Assembly (NCBI RefSeq): GCF_002434505.1
Contig: NZ_DJKE01000008.1
Location: 36,479 to 100,478, forward strand
Origin: Brevundimonas sp. UBA6550
Lineage (GTDB): Bacteria > Pseudomonadota > Alphaproteobacteria > Caulobacterales > Caulobacteraceae
Direction: 5' to 3'
Length of the DNA: 64,000 bases
Shown here: positions 25,111-35,028 of the stretch, piece after piece
Numbering within the stretch: position 1 is the first letter of the stretch
Layout: each line of letters opens with the position of its first letter
Program-made: the position numbers and the translations under genes
The notes under the pieces: model-generated
Database searches by the model: none
Seen by the model: the letters and a program-made list of their open reading frames with translations, nothing else
What the model was told of the DNA's origin: nothing

Positions 25111-27006
25111 TCAACGCCGCCCGAACAACTTCTCCAGATCGTGCAGCTTCAGCTCCACATAGGTCGGGCGGCCGTGGTTGCATTGGCCGGAGTGGGGGGT
25201 GGCTTCCATCTGGCGGAGCAGGGCGTTCATCTCGGGGGCCGAGAGGACGCGGCCTGAGCGGACGCTGCCGTGGCAGGCCATGGTGCCGCAGATGGCGGCC
25301 AGGCGTTCCTTGAGCGACAGGGCCTGGCCGTGCTCGGACAGGTCGTCGGCGATGTCGCGGATCAGGCCCTGAACATCGGTATCGCCCAGCATGGCCGGGG
25401 TCTCGCGCACCAGGACGGCGCCGGCGCCGAAGGCCTCGACGATCAGGCCCATCTCGGCCAGTTCCTCGGCGCGCGAGGCGACGCGCTCGGCCTCGGCGGG
25501 GTCCAGATCGACCACCTCGGGCGTCAGCAGGGCCTGGCGGGTCACGGACCCCTCGGCCATCTGGGCCTTCATCCGCTCATAGACCAGCCGTTCGTGAGCG
25601 GCGTGCTGATCGACGATGACCAGACCGTCGCGGGTCTGGGCGACGATATAGTTGGCGTGGAGTTGGCCACGCGCGGCGCCCAGGGGGTAGTCGAGGGGGT
25701 CCGTGGGGGTGTGAGGCGTGAAGGGTGAATCGTGATTGGCGGGCGCGGCCGCTTGCTGGGGCCATGAAGGGGCGTTCCCAAACGCGGGCCAGCTGGGTTC
25801 GACGCGGGCGCTGCGTTCGTTCAGGCCGGGCAGGACCTGGGCGGCGGCGGCGGGCTGGGACCAGCCGGTCCAGCCGCTGAACCCTTGCGCGGACGGGGCG
25901 CTGGGGCTGTAGGCGGGGCTGGATGCGACGCCGGTGTGGGGCTGGAACCCCGACAGGGCGTCGGCGGCGACGGTCGTTGAGGCGCGGTGGCCTGCGGCGT
26001 GCAGGGCGTGACGCAGGGCGCCGACGATCAGGCCGCGCACCAGGGCCGGATCGCGGAACCGGACCTCGGCCTTGGCCGGGTGGACGTTGACGTCGACATA
26101 GAGCGGATCGATGTCGAGGAAGAGGACGGCGGCCGGGTGGCGGTCGCGCGCCAGGAAGTCGGCGTAGGCGCCGCGCAGGGCCCCTTGCAGCAGCCGATCC
26201 TTCACCGGGCGGCCGTTGACGAACAGATACTGATGCGCCGCATTGCCGCGCGAATAGGTGGGCAGGCCCGCATAGCCCGACAGGCGCACGCCATCCCGCT
26301 CCTGATCGATCAGCAGGGCGTTGGCCTCGAAGTCGCGGCCCAGAAGGGCGGACAGGCGCTTCAGGCGGCCCTCGTCGCCGGGGTGTTCGGCGGGCAGGCG
26401 CAGGGTGACCTTGCCGTCCAGCGACAGGGTGAAGGCGACGGCCTCGTGCGCCATGGCCTGACGCTTGATCTCTTCGGAGATGGCCATGGCCTCGGACCGT
26501 TCGGACTTCATGAACTTGAGCCGGGCGGGGGTGGCGTAGAAGAGGTCGCGCACCTCCACCCGCGCGCCGTGCGGGCCGGGGAAGGGGGCGGGGGCCAGGG
26601 GGCGGGTCTCGCCGCCCTCGACAGTGATGGCCCAGGCGTCGGTTTCGTCACGGGATCGGGTGGTGATCGACAGGCGGGCGACCGAGCCGATGGAGGGCAG
26701 GGCTTCGCCCCGGAAGCCCAGGGTGTGGATGCGCAGCAGGTCCACGTCGCCGGCGTCGTCGGGCTCAAGCTTTGACGTCGCGTGGCGTTCGATGGCCAGG
26801 GGCAGTTCCTCCCGCGGAATGCCCTTGCCGTCGTCGGCGATCAGGATGCGCGACAGGCCGCCGCCGTCGGCCTGAATCTCGATATTGCGACCGCCGGCGT
26901 CCAGGGCGTTCTCGACCAGTTCCTTGATGGCGCTGGCCGGTCGCTCGACCACCTCGCCGGCGGCGATGCGGTTGACGGTTTCGGGGGAGAGGCGACGGAT
27001 GGGCAT
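25111..27006 (-). CDS. mutL: DNA mismatch repair endonuclease MutL
   Basis: A 631-residue MutL. The N-terminal GHKL ATPase has [26 protein letters not shown] and GRPVKD. A Pro/Ala-rich linker spans about residues 335-430, and a C-terminal dimerisation and endonuclease domain carries the nicking motif [12 protein letters not shown] plus [10 protein letters not shown] and [11 protein letters not shown]. It is therefore the nicking type of organisms without MutH. The start at MPIRRLSP (27006) is canonical. It is divergent from the Deg protease gene across 156 bp. Confidence 0.96.
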   Translation of the reverse strand: MPIRRLSPETVNRIAAGEVVERPASAIKELVENALDAGGRNIEIQADGGGLSRILIADDGKGIPREELPLAIERHATSKLEPDDAGDVDLLRIHTLGFRGEALPSIGSVARLSITTRSRDETDAWAITVEGGETRPLAPAPFPGPHGARVEVRDLFYATPARLKFMKSERSEAMAISEEIKRQAMAHEAVAFTLSLDGKVTLRLPAEHPGDEGRLKRLSALLGRDFEANALLIDQERDGVRLSGYAGLPTYSRGNAAHQYLFVNGRPVKDRLLQGALRGAYADFLARDRHPAAVLFLDIDPLYVDVNVHPAKAEVRFRDPALVRGLIVGALRHALHAAGHRASTTVAADALSGFQPHTGVASSPAYSPSAPSAQGFSGWTGWSQPAAAAQVLPGLNERSARVEPSWPAFGNAPSWPQQAAAPANHDSPFTPHTPTDPLDYPLGAARGQLHANYIVAQTRDGLVIVDQHAAHERLVYERMKAQMAEGSVTRQALLTPEVVDLDPAEAERVASRAEELAEMGLIVEAFGAGAVLVRETPAMLGDTDVQGLIRDIADDLSEHGQALSLKERLAAICGTMACHGSVRSGRVLSAPEMNALLRQMEATPHSGQCNHGRPTYVELKLHDLEKLFGRR

Positions 27007-27162
27007 GAGCAGTCCAAGATAGGGCGCGCGGGGGATTCGCGCCATGCGGCGTTCGACGGGCGGGGAACGCGACGACAGCTTGGCCGTTCAGACGGCTGCG
27101 CGCCTTGATCCAGCCCGAAACCCGGTGCGGAATGGCGTGGCTGACCGCCTGACCTTTCTCGG

Positions 27163-28572
27163 ATGACCATGAAGACCCGATCGATCGTGCTCGCCGCCGC
27201 CCTGGCCCTGTCGGCTTGCGGCAATCCCAATAGCTCCAAGGCGCAGGAGGGCGAATTCGCCCAGCCGACGCGAAACGTGCCCAGCGACGCCGGGGGCATG
27301 AAGTCCAGCTTCGCGCCCGTGGTCCGCTCGGCGGCGCCGGCGGTGGTCAATATCTCGGCGCGCAGCGTGCAGCGTGTGCAGGCCGATCCCTTCTTCCAGC
27401 TGTTCGGCGGCGGAATTCCGCAGGCGCGGGTGGCGGAATCGGTGGGGTCGGGCGTGATCGTGCGCTCGGACGGGATCGTGGTGACCAACAACCACGTCAT
27501 CCAGGGCGCCCAGCAGATCAAGGTCGTGCTGAACGACCGGCGCGAGTTTCCCGCCACCGTCATCCTGGCCGACGAGCGCAGCGATATCGCCGTGCTGAGG
27601 CTGGAAAACGTCAGCGACCGGCTGCCGGTGCTGGCCATCGACGACCGCGAGCAGCAGCAGGTGGGCGACCTGGTCCTGGCCATCGGCAATCCGTTCGGCG
27701 TGGGCCAGACGGTGACCAACGGCATCATCTCGGCCCTGAACCGCACCGAGACCGGCATTTCCGACAGCGGCTCCTTCATCCAGACCGATGCGGCCATCAA
27801 TCCCGGCAACTCGGGCGGGGCGCTGGTGGACATGGACGGCGACCTGATCGGCATCAACACGGCGATCTTCTCGCGATCCGGCTCTTCGGCCGGGGTCGGG
27901 TTCGCGGTGCCCGCCGCCATGGTCAAGCGGGTGGTCGACAGCGCTTTGGGCGGGGCGAAACAGGTCGTGCGACCCTGGCTGGGCGTGAAGGGCGACACGG
28001 TGACGGGCGACATCGCCGGCAGCCTGGGTCTGAGCCGGCCGCAAGGGTTGGTCGTCACCGAGGTTTACGCCAATGGGCCGGCGGCGCGGGCGGGCGTGCG
28101 CCAGGGCGATGTGATCACCGCGGTCGACGGCCAGGAGATCAACGACCAGGGCGGGCTGAACTACCGCGTCGGCTCGCGCAATCCCAACGATCAGGTGCAG
28201 GTGGCCATCCTGCGCGACGGTCGGGCCCAGACCCTGACGGCGCGGGTCCAGCCCCTGCCGGGCGACGCCGATCCCAGCGGCGGCGTGACCATCGCGTCCG
28301 GTCCGTTCGCGGGCGCCGAGGTCGTGGCCCTGAACCCGGCCCTGGCCGACCGTCTGGGCGGCGATCCGTTCGCGACGGGGGTGATCGTCACCGGCGTGTC
28401 GGGACGCGGCTATGCGGCGCGGGCGGGCTTCCGCCAGAACGACCTGATCGTCAGCATCAACGGCCGCGCCATCGCCTCGGCCCGCGACATAGAGGCCGCC
28501 GGCGCCGGCCGGGGTCCGTGGGAGGTCGTCATCAATCGCGGCGGCCGTCAGATTCGCGGCGTGCTGAGGTAA
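27163..28572 (+). CDS. Lipoprotein Deg/HtrA-type serine protease with two PDZ domains
   Basis: A 469-residue periplasmic protease and chaperone. The signal sequence ends in a lipobox (LALSAC, Cys19) with Gly at +2, so it should be lipid-anchored, possibly to the outer membrane. The catalytic triad is His111 (TNNHV), Asp141 (RSDIAVL) and Ser217 (GNSGGAL). Two PDZ domains follow: about residues 285-365 (NGPAARAGVRQGDVITAVDG) and 385-469 (GYAARAGFRQNDLIVSING). DegP and DegQ are usually soluble, so anchoring is unusual but known in some members. The start could be either of two ATGs six bases apart. Confidence 0.92.
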   Translation: MTMKTRSIVLAAALALSACGNPNSSKAQEGEFAQPTRNVPSDAGGMKSSFAPVVRSAAPAVVNISARSVQRVQADPFFQLFGGGIPQARVAESVGSGVIVRSDGIVVTNNHVIQGAQQIKVVLNDRREFPATVILADERSDIAVLRLENVSDRLPVLAIDDREQQQVGDLVLAIGNPFGVGQTVTNGIISALNRTETGISDSGSFIQTDAAINPGNSGGALVDMDGDLIGINTAIFSRSGSSAGVGFAVPAAMVKRVVDSALGGAKQVVRPWLGVKGDTVTGDIAGSLGLSRPQGLVVTEVYANGPAARAGVRQGDVITAVDGQEINDQGGLNYRVGSRNPNDQVQVAILRDGRAQTLTARVQPLPGDADPSGGVTIASGPFAGAEVVALNPALADRLGGDPFATGVIVTGVSGRGYAARAGFRQNDLIVSINGRAIASARDIEAAGAGRGPWEVVINRGGRQIRGVLR

Positions 28573-28584
28573 GGGAAGGGCGCT

Positions 28585-29007
28585 TCAGCCCTTCTTGGGC
28601 CCGCCGATGGACCAGGTGTGACCGAAAGGGTCGCGGAGCTGGCCGTAGCGGTCGCCCCAGAACTGGTCGGCCATGTCCAGAACAGGCTCGGCGCCGCCGA
28701 CGACCAGGGCGCGGGTCCACCAGGCGTCGGGATCGGCGACCTGAAGGTGCAGGGTCACGCCGGTGGGGCGCACGTCCTGAAGGCCGGTGTATTCCGGAAA
28801 CTCGTCGTTCAGCATGACGCTGGCGCCGTTGATCTTCAGATGGGCGTGGATCAGCCGTTCGCCGTCGTCGGCCAGCCTGCGGTCCAGCACCTCGGCACCG
28901 AAGGCGATGATGTAGAAATCGACCGCCGCCGAGGCCCCGCGCGAGGGGATGGTCAGGTGGGGCGTCACGCCGGAAGTCGGCCCTTGGGCGGGATTGGCGT
29001 CGGTCAT
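28585..29007 (-). CDS. VOC family protein (glyoxalase/bleomycin-resistance fold, PhnB-like)
   Basis: A 140-residue vicinal-oxygen-chelate protein: VTPHLTIPSRGASAAVDFYIIAFGAE opens the first beta-alpha-beta unit and WGDRYGQLRDPFGHTWSIG closes the second. It is the PhnB-like subgroup with unknown substrate. It lies convergent with the Deg protease gene and divergent from rarA across 75 bp. Confidence 0.87.
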   Translation of the reverse strand: MTDANPAQGPTSGVTPHLTIPSRGASAAVDFYIIAFGAEVLDRRLADDGERLIHAHLKINGASVMLNDEFPEYTGLQDVRPTGVTLHLQVADPDAWWTRALVVGGAEPVLDMADQFWGDRYGQLRDPFGHTWSIGGPKKG

Positions 29008-29082
29008 CAAGGCGGTCTCCGTGGCAGGGCGCCATACTAGCGCGTGAAAAGCCTTTGGCGAACGCCTACATAGGTCGCACTC

Positions 29083-30411
29083 ATGAGCGATCTGTTCGAA
29101 GCCTCCGGCATTCTGCCCCCCGACGCCCCCCTGGCCGACCGCCTGCGTCCGCGCACGCTGGACGAGGTGGTGGGACAGGACCATCTGCTGGGCCCCGGCG
29201 GGCCGATCCGGCGCATGATCGAGGCCGGACGGCTGGGTTCGATGATTCTGTGGGGACCGCCAGGCACCGGCAAGACCACCATCGCGCGGCTGCTGGCCCA
29301 GGCGGCGGGCTATGAATATCAGGCGATCAGCGCGGTGTTTTCGGGCGTCGCGGACCTGAAGAAGGCGTTCGAGGCGGCGCGGATGCGGCGGGCGGCGGGG
29401 CAGAGCACCTTGCTGTTCGTCGACGAAATCCACCGCTTCAATCGCGCCCAGCAGGACGGCTTTCTGCCCTTCGTCGAGGCGGGGGTTGTGACGCTGGTCG
29501 GCGCCACGACCGAGAACCCCAGTTTCGAGCTGAACGGGGCCTTGCTGTCGCGCAGCCAGGTCTATGTGCTGAAACGGCTGGACGATGCGGCGCTGGATCA
29601 GCTGCTGAGTCGGGCCGAGGCGCATATGGAGAAGGCTTTGCCGCTGACGCCGGAGGCGCGACAGGCGATGCTGGCCCTTGCCGACGGGGACGGGCGGTAT
29701 CTGCTGACCATGTCGGAGGTGCTGTTCGACCTGCCCGACGGCGAAATGCTGGACGTGCAGGGCCTGGCCGGGGTGCTGCAACGCCGGGCGCCGGCCTACG
29801 ACAAGTCGCGAGAAGAACACTATAACCTCATATCCGCCCTGCATAAATCGGTGCGGGGGTCGGACCCGGATGCAGCGCTGTATTGGTTGGCGCGGATGCT
29901 GAACGGGGGCGAGGACCCGCTGTATCTGGCGCGGCGGATCGTGCGGATGGCGGTTGAGGACATCGGCGAGGCGGACCCGCTGTCGATCTTGGTCGCCAAT
30001 GCCGCCAAGGACACTTACGACTTCCTGGGCAGTCCAGAGGGCGAACTGGCGCTGGCCCAGGCGGTGGTGCATCTGGCGACCGCGCCCAAGTCGGTCGGGG
30101 TTTACGAAGCCTTCAAGGCGGCCAAGAAGGCGGCCTATGAGACCGGCTCGCTGATGCCGCCCGCCCACATCCGCAACGCCCCGACCAAGCTGATGAAACA
30201 ACTCGGTTACGGCAAGGGCTATCAATACGATCCCGACACGCCCGAGGGTTTCTCCGGCGCCGACTTCTTCCCCGACGAAATGGAGCGCCGAACCTTCTAC
30301 AAGCCCAAGGGCGAGGGGCACGAGGAGAAGGTCAAGGCGCGGCTGGAACGCTGGGCCGCGATGCGGGCGCGGATGGCGGTGGACGGCGCTGTGGACGCGG
30401 CGGGCGACTGA
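29083..30411 (+). CDS. rarA: Replication-associated recombination protein RarA (MgsA)
   Basis: A 442-residue AAA+ ATPase of the clamp-loader branch. It opens with PLADRLRPRTLDEVVGQDHLLGPGGPIRRM, Walker A is GPPGTGKTT, Walker B is LLFVDEIHRF and sensor 1 is ATTENPSFELNGALLSR. The C-terminal tetramerisation domain has SALHKSVRGSDPDAALYWLARML. It acts at stalled replication forks. The frame ends 16 bp before the next gene, suggesting one transcript with the pseudouridine synthase downstream. Confidence 0.95.
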   Translation: MSDLFEASGILPPDAPLADRLRPRTLDEVVGQDHLLGPGGPIRRMIEAGRLGSMILWGPPGTGKTTIARLLAQAAGYEYQAISAVFSGVADLKKAFEAARMRRAAGQSTLLFVDEIHRFNRAQQDGFLPFVEAGVVTLVGATTENPSFELNGALLSRSQVYVLKRLDDAALDQLLSRAEAHMEKALPLTPEARQAMLALADGDGRYLLTMSEVLFDLPDGEMLDVQGLAGVLQRRAPAYDKSREEHYNLISALHKSVRGSDPDAALYWLARMLNGGEDPLYLARRIVRMAVEDIGEADPLSILVANAAKDTYDFLGSPEGELALAQAVVHLATAPKSVGVYEAFKAAKKAAYETGSLMPPAHIRNAPTKLMKQLGYGKGYQYDPDTPEGFSGADFFPDEMERRTFYKPKGEGHEEKVKARLERWAAMRARMAVDGAVDAAGD

Positions 30412-30427
30412 CCTCTAGAAGCCCCGG

Positions 30428-31153
30428 ATGACCGACCGCCAGCCCGTCGCCCTGTCCGATGACGAAATCGCCGCCGTCCGTTCGTGGGTGATCCACGAGG
30501 ATGCGCACGTCATCGCCTTTTCAAAGCCCAGCGGCCTGTCCAGCCAGGGGGGGCGGATAAAGGCGCATACGCTGGACGATCTGCTGTGGGCGTTCGCGCG
30601 GTCGAACGGCAAGCGGCCGGAGCTGGTGCATCGGCTGGATCGCGACACCTCGGGCGTGATCCTGGCGGCCAAGACCAAGCCGGCGGCGGGGTTCCTGGGC
30701 AAGGCGCTGCAGATGCGGCGGTTCGGGAAGCAATATCTGGCCTTGCTGTCGGCGGCGCCCGAGCCGCGATCCGGCACGGTGGATGCGCCGCTGCGCCGCG
30801 AAGAGATCGGGCGCGAGAGCTATATGCGGGTCGTCGCCTTCGATGCGCCGGGCGCGCAAGGGTCGCAGAGCCGATACCGCACCCTGGCCGCCAGCGATCA
30901 CGGGGCGGTGGTGGAGCTGGAGCCGCTGACCGGACGGATGCACCAACTGCGGGTGCATATGGCGCATCTGGGGCGGCCGCTGATCGGGGATGTGCGCTAT
31001 GGCGGCGCCCTGACCACGCCGGTCGGGGCCGCGCCGCGCCTGATGCTGCACGCCGCCAAGCTGAGCTTTCCGCATCTCGAGGGCGGGACCACGACGGTCG
31101 AGGCCCCGCCGCCCGAAGATTTCCAGACGCTGCGGAACGCCCTGGGTCTATAA
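30428..31153 (+). CDS. RluA family pseudouridine synthase (no S4 domain)
   Basis: A 241-residue catalytic-domain-only enzyme with the RluA motif HRLDRDTSGVILAAKT holding the nucleophilic Asp, then KQYLALLSAAPE and LEPLTGRMHQLRVHMAHLGRPLIGD. Without an S4 domain it could be an RluA- or TruC-type enzyme acting on tRNA or 23S rRNA. It probably shares a transcript with rarA. Confidence 0.88.
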   Translation: MTDRQPVALSDDEIAAVRSWVIHEDAHVIAFSKPSGLSSQGGRIKAHTLDDLLWAFARSNGKRPELVHRLDRDTSGVILAAKTKPAAGFLGKALQMRRFGKQYLALLSAAPEPRSGTVDAPLRREEIGRESYMRVVAFDAPGAQGSQSRYRTLAASDHGAVVELEPLTGRMHQLRVHMAHLGRPLIGDVRYGGALTTPVGAAPRLMLHAAKLSFPHLEGGTTTVEAPPPEDFQTLRNALGL

Positions 31154-31180
31154 GACCCGTCGAACCTGGGAGAGCCGCCT

Positions 31181-31534
31181 ATGATCGCGACCGTGCTGAT
31201 CGTCATCGTCGCGCTGATCCACGCCTATATCGTGGTGCTGGAGATGGCGCTGTGGACCACGCCGCGCGGGCGCAAGGCCTTTGGCATGAGCGTGGAAAAG
31301 GCCGAACTGACCAAGGTGCTGGCCGCCAATCAGGGCCTCTACAACGGCTTTCTGGTCGCCGGTCTGGCCTGGGGGCTGTGGCTGGGCGAGGGTGGCTTTC
31401 AGATCAAGGTCTTCTTCCTGGCCTGCGTGCTGGTCGCGGGGCTTTACGGGGCGGCGACGGTCAGTCGGAAGATCCTGCTGGTGCAGGCGGTTCCGGCGGC
31501 CCTGGCTCTGATCGCGCTCGCCCTGCGTATATGA
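31181..31534 (+). CDS. DUF1304 integral membrane protein
   Basis: A 117-residue protein with four hydrophobic segments and the DUF1304 signature: an early HAYIVVLEMALW segment, NQGLYNGFLVAGLAWG, and the closing VQAVPAALALIAL. The function of the family is unknown. A strong GGGAGAG ribosome site precedes the ATG. Confidence 0.85.
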   Translation: MIATVLIVIVALIHAYIVVLEMALWTTPRGRKAFGMSVEKAELTKVLAANQGLYNGFLVAGLAWGLWLGEGGFQIKVFFLACVLVAGLYGAATVSRKILLVQAVPAALALIALALRI

Positions 31535-31583
31535 GGGAACGCCAACCCCGTTGCGACGCTATGTCGTTGAAAGGATTCATCCG

Positions 31584-32072
31584 ATGAAGCGTCTCGCCAT
31601 CGCCCTGACCGGCTTGTCCGCCCTGGCCCTGACCGCCTGCGCCAGCCTTGCGCCTTACGCGGCCCAACGCGGGTCGGGCGGGCAGGGGTATTCCGAGCAA
31701 CGCATCGAAACCAACCGATATCGCGTGACCTACAATGGCGTGGGCGCGGCCGGTCGCGTGGCCGACTGGGCGTTGGTGCGCGCGGCGGACCTGACGACCG
31801 AACAGGGCTATGACTGGTTCGAAGTGACGCAAAGCTGGACCGACGGCCGTCCCGGCGGCGCGGGCGGCGTCAGTCCCAGCGTCTCCATCGGCGGCGGGAG
31901 CAGCCGTTACGGCGGCTATTCCGCATCGGGCGTTGGCGTTGGGGTCGGTCTGAACTTCAGCGGGCCGCAGCCGACATCGACCACGCTGGAGGTCGTCATG
32001 GGCCGGGGCGCCAAGCCCGACAGCCCCTACGCCTATGATGCGCGCTCGGTGCAGGGTTCTATCCCGCGCTGA
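31584..32072 (+). CDS. Lipoprotein of the CC0125/CC1285 type
   Basis: A 162-residue lipoprotein with a signal peptide ending in ALTAC. The mature domain begins YRVTYNGVGAAGRVADWALVRAADL and continues EQGYDWFEVTQSWTDG, which I associate with the CC0125/CC1285 lipoproteins of Caulobacterales; this recall was not checked. A Gly/Ser-rich low-complexity stretch (residues about 105-135) follows. GAAAGGA lies 8 nt before ATG 31584. Function unknown. Confidence 0.75.
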   Translation: MKRLAIALTGLSALALTACASLAPYAAQRGSGGQGYSEQRIETNRYRVTYNGVGAAGRVADWALVRAADLTTEQGYDWFEVTQSWTDGRPGGAGGVSPSVSIGGGSSRYGGYSASGVGVGVGLNFSGPQPTSTTLEVVMGRGAKPDSPYAYDARSVQGSIPR

Positions 32073-32112
32073 CCATCGCTTTCGCTGCGGACCGCGTATA
32101 GAAGGCCGCACG

Positions 32113-32508
32113 ATGACACGTATTCTTCTCGTCGCGGCCGGCGGCGCCATCGGATCGGTGGCGCGCTATGGGCTGGGCGTCGCGGCCGGCCGGTGGGCGC
32201 CGAACGCTGGATGGCCGGCAGGCACCTTCGCCGCCAATGTCGCCGGCGGCCTGTTGATGGGGCTGCTGGTCGGCTGGCTGGCGTTCCGGGGCGGGGCGCA
32301 GCAGGAGGCGGTGCGCCTGTTCGCCGCCGTGGGCGTGCTGGGCGGGTTCACGACCTTTTCGTCCTATTCGCTGGAGGCGGTGCAGATGATCGAGCGCCGC
32401 CAGATCGGCCTGGCCGCCGCCTATGTGATCGGGTCGGTGGTCTTGGCCATCGTGGCCCTGTTCGTCGGCCTGATGATCGCCCGCCGCTCCTTTGGAGTCC
32501 CCGCTTGA
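32113..32508 (+). CDS. crcB: Fluoride efflux channel CrcB/Fluc
   Basis: A 131-residue four-helix membrane protein: AAGGAIGSVARYGLG, GTFAANVAGGLLMGLL and the pore segment GGFTTFSSYSLE with the paired aromatic and Ser/Thr residues of Fluc channels. It exports fluoride as a dual-topology dimer. The 40-bp gap upstream is too short for a fluoride riboswitch. The stop TGA overlaps a TTG start of the next gene. Confidence 0.92.
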   Translation: MTRILLVAAGGAIGSVARYGLGVAAGRWAPNAGWPAGTFAANVAGGLLMGLLVGWLAFRGGAQQEAVRLFAAVGVLGGFTTFSSYSLEAVQMIERRQIGLAAAYVIGSVVLAIVALFVGLMIARRSFGVPA

Positions 32509-33530
32509 CCGACCAGCCGCCCGAAGCAGACGCCCCGAAGCGTGAAGTCCTGACCATCTATGTCGCCGAGGACGAGGACGGCATCCGCCTGGACCGCTGG
32601 TTCCGCCGACGCTGGCCACACCTGTCCAACATCCAGGTGCAGAAGATGGCCCGCAGCGGTCAGATCCGCGTGGACGGCGCCCGTATCAAACCCGAAGGCC
32701 GTCTGACCGCCGGGGCCGCCGTGCGCGTGCCGCCGATCCCGGACGACACCTCGCGCCAGGCGGGCGACGTGCATACGCTGTCAGAAAAGGACATCGCCTT
32801 CGCCAAGTCGCTGGTCCTGTACGAAGACGACATGGTGATCGCGCTGAACAAGCCGCACGGCCTGGCCGTGCAGGGCGGGACCAAGACCAGCCGCCACGTC
32901 GACCGTCTCCTGTCGGCCTGGGGCGAGGGGTTGGAGCGCCCGCGTCTGGTCCACCGGCTGGACCGCGACACATCCGGCGTCCTGCTGCTGGGCAAGGGGC
33001 CGGAAGCGGCAAAGCGGCTGGCCGGCGCCTTCGCGCGGCGTCAGGCCAAGAAGACCTATTGGGCCATCGTCATCGGCAATCCGAAACCCTATTCGGGCCA
33101 GATCGACATGCCGTTGAAGAAGACCGGCATCAACGACTTCGAGATGATGCGTCCCGCCGAGCGCAAGGACCCGCGCGCCGAACCGGCCGAGACGGCGTTT
33201 TCGACCATCAGCCGGGCCTCGCACCGCGCCGCCTGGATGGCGCTGCGTCCCTTCACCGGGCGGACGCACCAGTTGCGTGCGCACATGGCGGGGATCGGCC
33301 ATCCGATCCTGGGCGATCCCAAATACGGCGACGATAAATCGCGCGAACTGTCGGGGCCGCTGAAGCTGCAACTACACGCGCGCAGCATCGAGCTGGATCA
33401 CCCGCGCGGCGGCGTCCTGAAGGTCACGGCGCCGTTGAGCCCCGAGATGAAGGCCGGCTTCGCCCACTTCGGCTTTTCCGAGGACGAGGCCGAGGACGAC
33501 CCGTTCCTGGGCGTGAAGAGGATCAGGTGA
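32505..33530 (+). CDS. RluC-like 23S rRNA pseudouridine synthase with S4 domain
   Basis: A 341-residue enzyme. The S4 RNA-binding domain (GIRLDRWFRRRWPHLSNIQVQKMARSG) precedes the RluA-type catalytic domain with the nucleophile in VHRLDRDTSGVLLLGKG and ALRPFTGRTHQLRAHMAGIGHPILGD. RluC modifies 23S rRNA at three sites in E. coli. The start is TTG 32505, backed by TTTGGAG 7 nt upstream and the TTGA overlap with crcB. It runs straight into the next gene through a GTGA overlap. Confidence 0.88.
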   Translation: MTDQPPEADAPKREVLTIYVAEDEDGIRLDRWFRRRWPHLSNIQVQKMARSGQIRVDGARIKPEGRLTAGAAVRVPPIPDDTSRQAGDVHTLSEKDIAFAKSLVLYEDDMVIALNKPHGLAVQGGTKTSRHVDRLLSAWGEGLERPRLVHRLDRDTSGVLLLGKGPEAAKRLAGAFARRQAKKTYWAIVIGNPKPYSGQIDMPLKKTGINDFEMMRPAERKDPRAEPAETAFSTISRASHRAAWMALRPFTGRTHQLRAHMAGIGHPILGDPKYGDDKSRELSGPLKLQLHARSIELDHPRGGVLKVTAPLSPEMKAGFAHFGFSEDEAEDDPFLGVKRIR

Positions 33531-35011
33531 CCGTCGGCGCCCAGGCCGAGGTCGAACGCGCCCAGGCCCTGGCCCGATCCGGTCGGCAGGAAGCGGCGCT
33601 GGCGGTGCTGGCGGCCGTGACGCAGCGGCCGGATGCCCCGTGGCAGGCCCTGTCCATCCATGCCGACATGGCCAAGCAGGCCGGGCGGCTGGAGGACAGT
33701 CTGGCGCTGTCGCGGAGGCTGATCGCGGTGCGCCCAAACAGCGTGCCGGCGCGGCATAACCTGGCCTCGACGCTGGGCGACCTTGGGCGAGCTGCCGAGG
33801 CGGAGGCGGTCTGTCGCGAGGCCATGGCGCTGGGCGGAGATGCCCCGGAGACCTGGCTGGTGCTGGCCCGCGCGCTGCAGTCCCAGAACCGCTTCGAAGC
33901 GGCCGAGGACGCCTATCGCCAGGCCTTGTCGCGCCGGCCCGGCTATGGCGAGGTCTTGAGGGATCTCAGCCAGTTGATCTGGATGCGCGACGCCGACGTT
34001 GCGGCCGCCAGCGCGCCGGTGGATCTCGCCATCGCGGCGGCGCCGGGCGATGCGGGGCTGCGCCGGATCAAGGCGCGGTTGCTGGAGTATGCGGGCGACG
34101 CGAAAGGGGCGTATCGCACCCTGGTCGCGGGGGCGCTGGACGCGCCGGGCGAACTGGCGGCGGCGCAGGCCTGTATGGGGCTGGACCCGCGGCGGGCGCT
34201 GAACCATGCGAACCGGGCGGCGGCGCTGGCAGGCGCGGCCGTGCCGGCGGTGATGACGACCCAGGCGGAATGTCTGCTGGCGCTCGGCCGACCCGAGGCG
34301 GCGCTGGAGCCGATCACGGCGCTCAGGGCCCGGGAGCCGCTGAACCAGCACGTCCTGGCGCACCAGGCGACGGCGTGGCGAATGCTGGGCGATGCACGCT
34401 ATGCGCAGCTCTATGACTATGACGCCTTCGTGCGGCCCTATCGGTTGGAGACGCCGGACGGGTGGGCGACGTTGGCGGACTATCTGGGCGATCTGGCGGC
34501 CGGGCTTAACCGGCTGCACAGGTTGAAGACCCATCCGGTCGGACAGTCGTTGCGCGGCGGATCGCAGACGGCGATGTCGCTGACGCAGAGCGACGATCCG
34601 GCGATCCGCGCCTTCTTCGCCGCCATCGAAGCGCCGATCCGGGCCTATATGGCGGCGCTGGGCCAGGGCGACGATCCGTTGAGGGCGCGCAACACCGGCG
34701 ACTATCGCGTCAAGGGCAGTTGGTCGGTGCGGCTGCGCCCCAACGGGTTTCACGCCGACCATATCCATTCGGACGGCTGGCTGTCCTCGGCGTGTCATAT
34801 CGAGGTTCCGCCGTCGGTCGAAGGCGAGGGGCGCGAGGGCTGGCTGCGGTTCGGCGCGCCGCCCGGCCTGCCGCACCTGACGGCCCAGCACCATGTGCGA
34901 CCGCAGGCGGGGACGCTGGTGCTGTTTCCCTCCTATATGTGGCACGGCACCCAGCCGTTCGGCGGCGAGGCGTCACGCCTGACGCTGGCGTTCGACGTCG
35001 TGCCGGCCTGA
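33527..35011 (+). CDS. TPR protein with C-terminal 2OG-Fe(II) oxygenase-like domain
   Basis: A 494-residue fusion. Residues about 1-290 are tetratricopeptide-like helical repeats (ALSRRLIAVRPNSVPARHNLASTLGDLG is a clear unit). Residues about 385-494 match the PF13759-type 2OG-Fe(II) oxygenase fold: SVRLRPNGFHADHIHSDGW with the HxD iron ligands, SSACHIEVP, and the distal His in PSYMWHGTQPF with a late Arg. Substrates of this group are unknown; peptide or tRNA hydroxylation would fit the neighbourhood but is guesswork. The start is GTG 33527, overlapping the stop of the pseudouridine synthase. Confidence 0.85.
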   Translation: MTVGAQAEVERAQALARSGRQEAALAVLAAVTQRPDAPWQALSIHADMAKQAGRLEDSLALSRRLIAVRPNSVPARHNLASTLGDLGRAAEAEAVCREAMALGGDAPETWLVLARALQSQNRFEAAEDAYRQALSRRPGYGEVLRDLSQLIWMRDADVAAASAPVDLAIAAAPGDAGLRRIKARLLEYAGDAKGAYRTLVAGALDAPGELAAAQACMGLDPRRALNHANRAAALAGAAVPAVMTTQAECLLALGRPEAALEPITALRAREPLNQHVLAHQATAWRMLGDARYAQLYDYDAFVRPYRLETPDGWATLADYLGDLAAGLNRLHRLKTHPVGQSLRGGSQTAMSLTQSDDPAIRAFFAAIEAPIRAYMAALGQGDDPLRARNTGDYRVKGSWSVRLRPNGFHADHIHSDGWLSSACHIEVPPSVEGEGREGWLRFGAPPGLPHLTAQHHVRPQAGTLVLFPSYMWHGTQPFGGEASRLTLAFDVVPA

Positions 35012-35028
35012 TCTTCGACGGAGCTTCC

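Noticed and set aside
32073..32112. Possible fluoride riboswitch before crcB
   Set aside because: Only 40 bases separate crcB from the previous gene and no pseudoknot-like conserved core is present.
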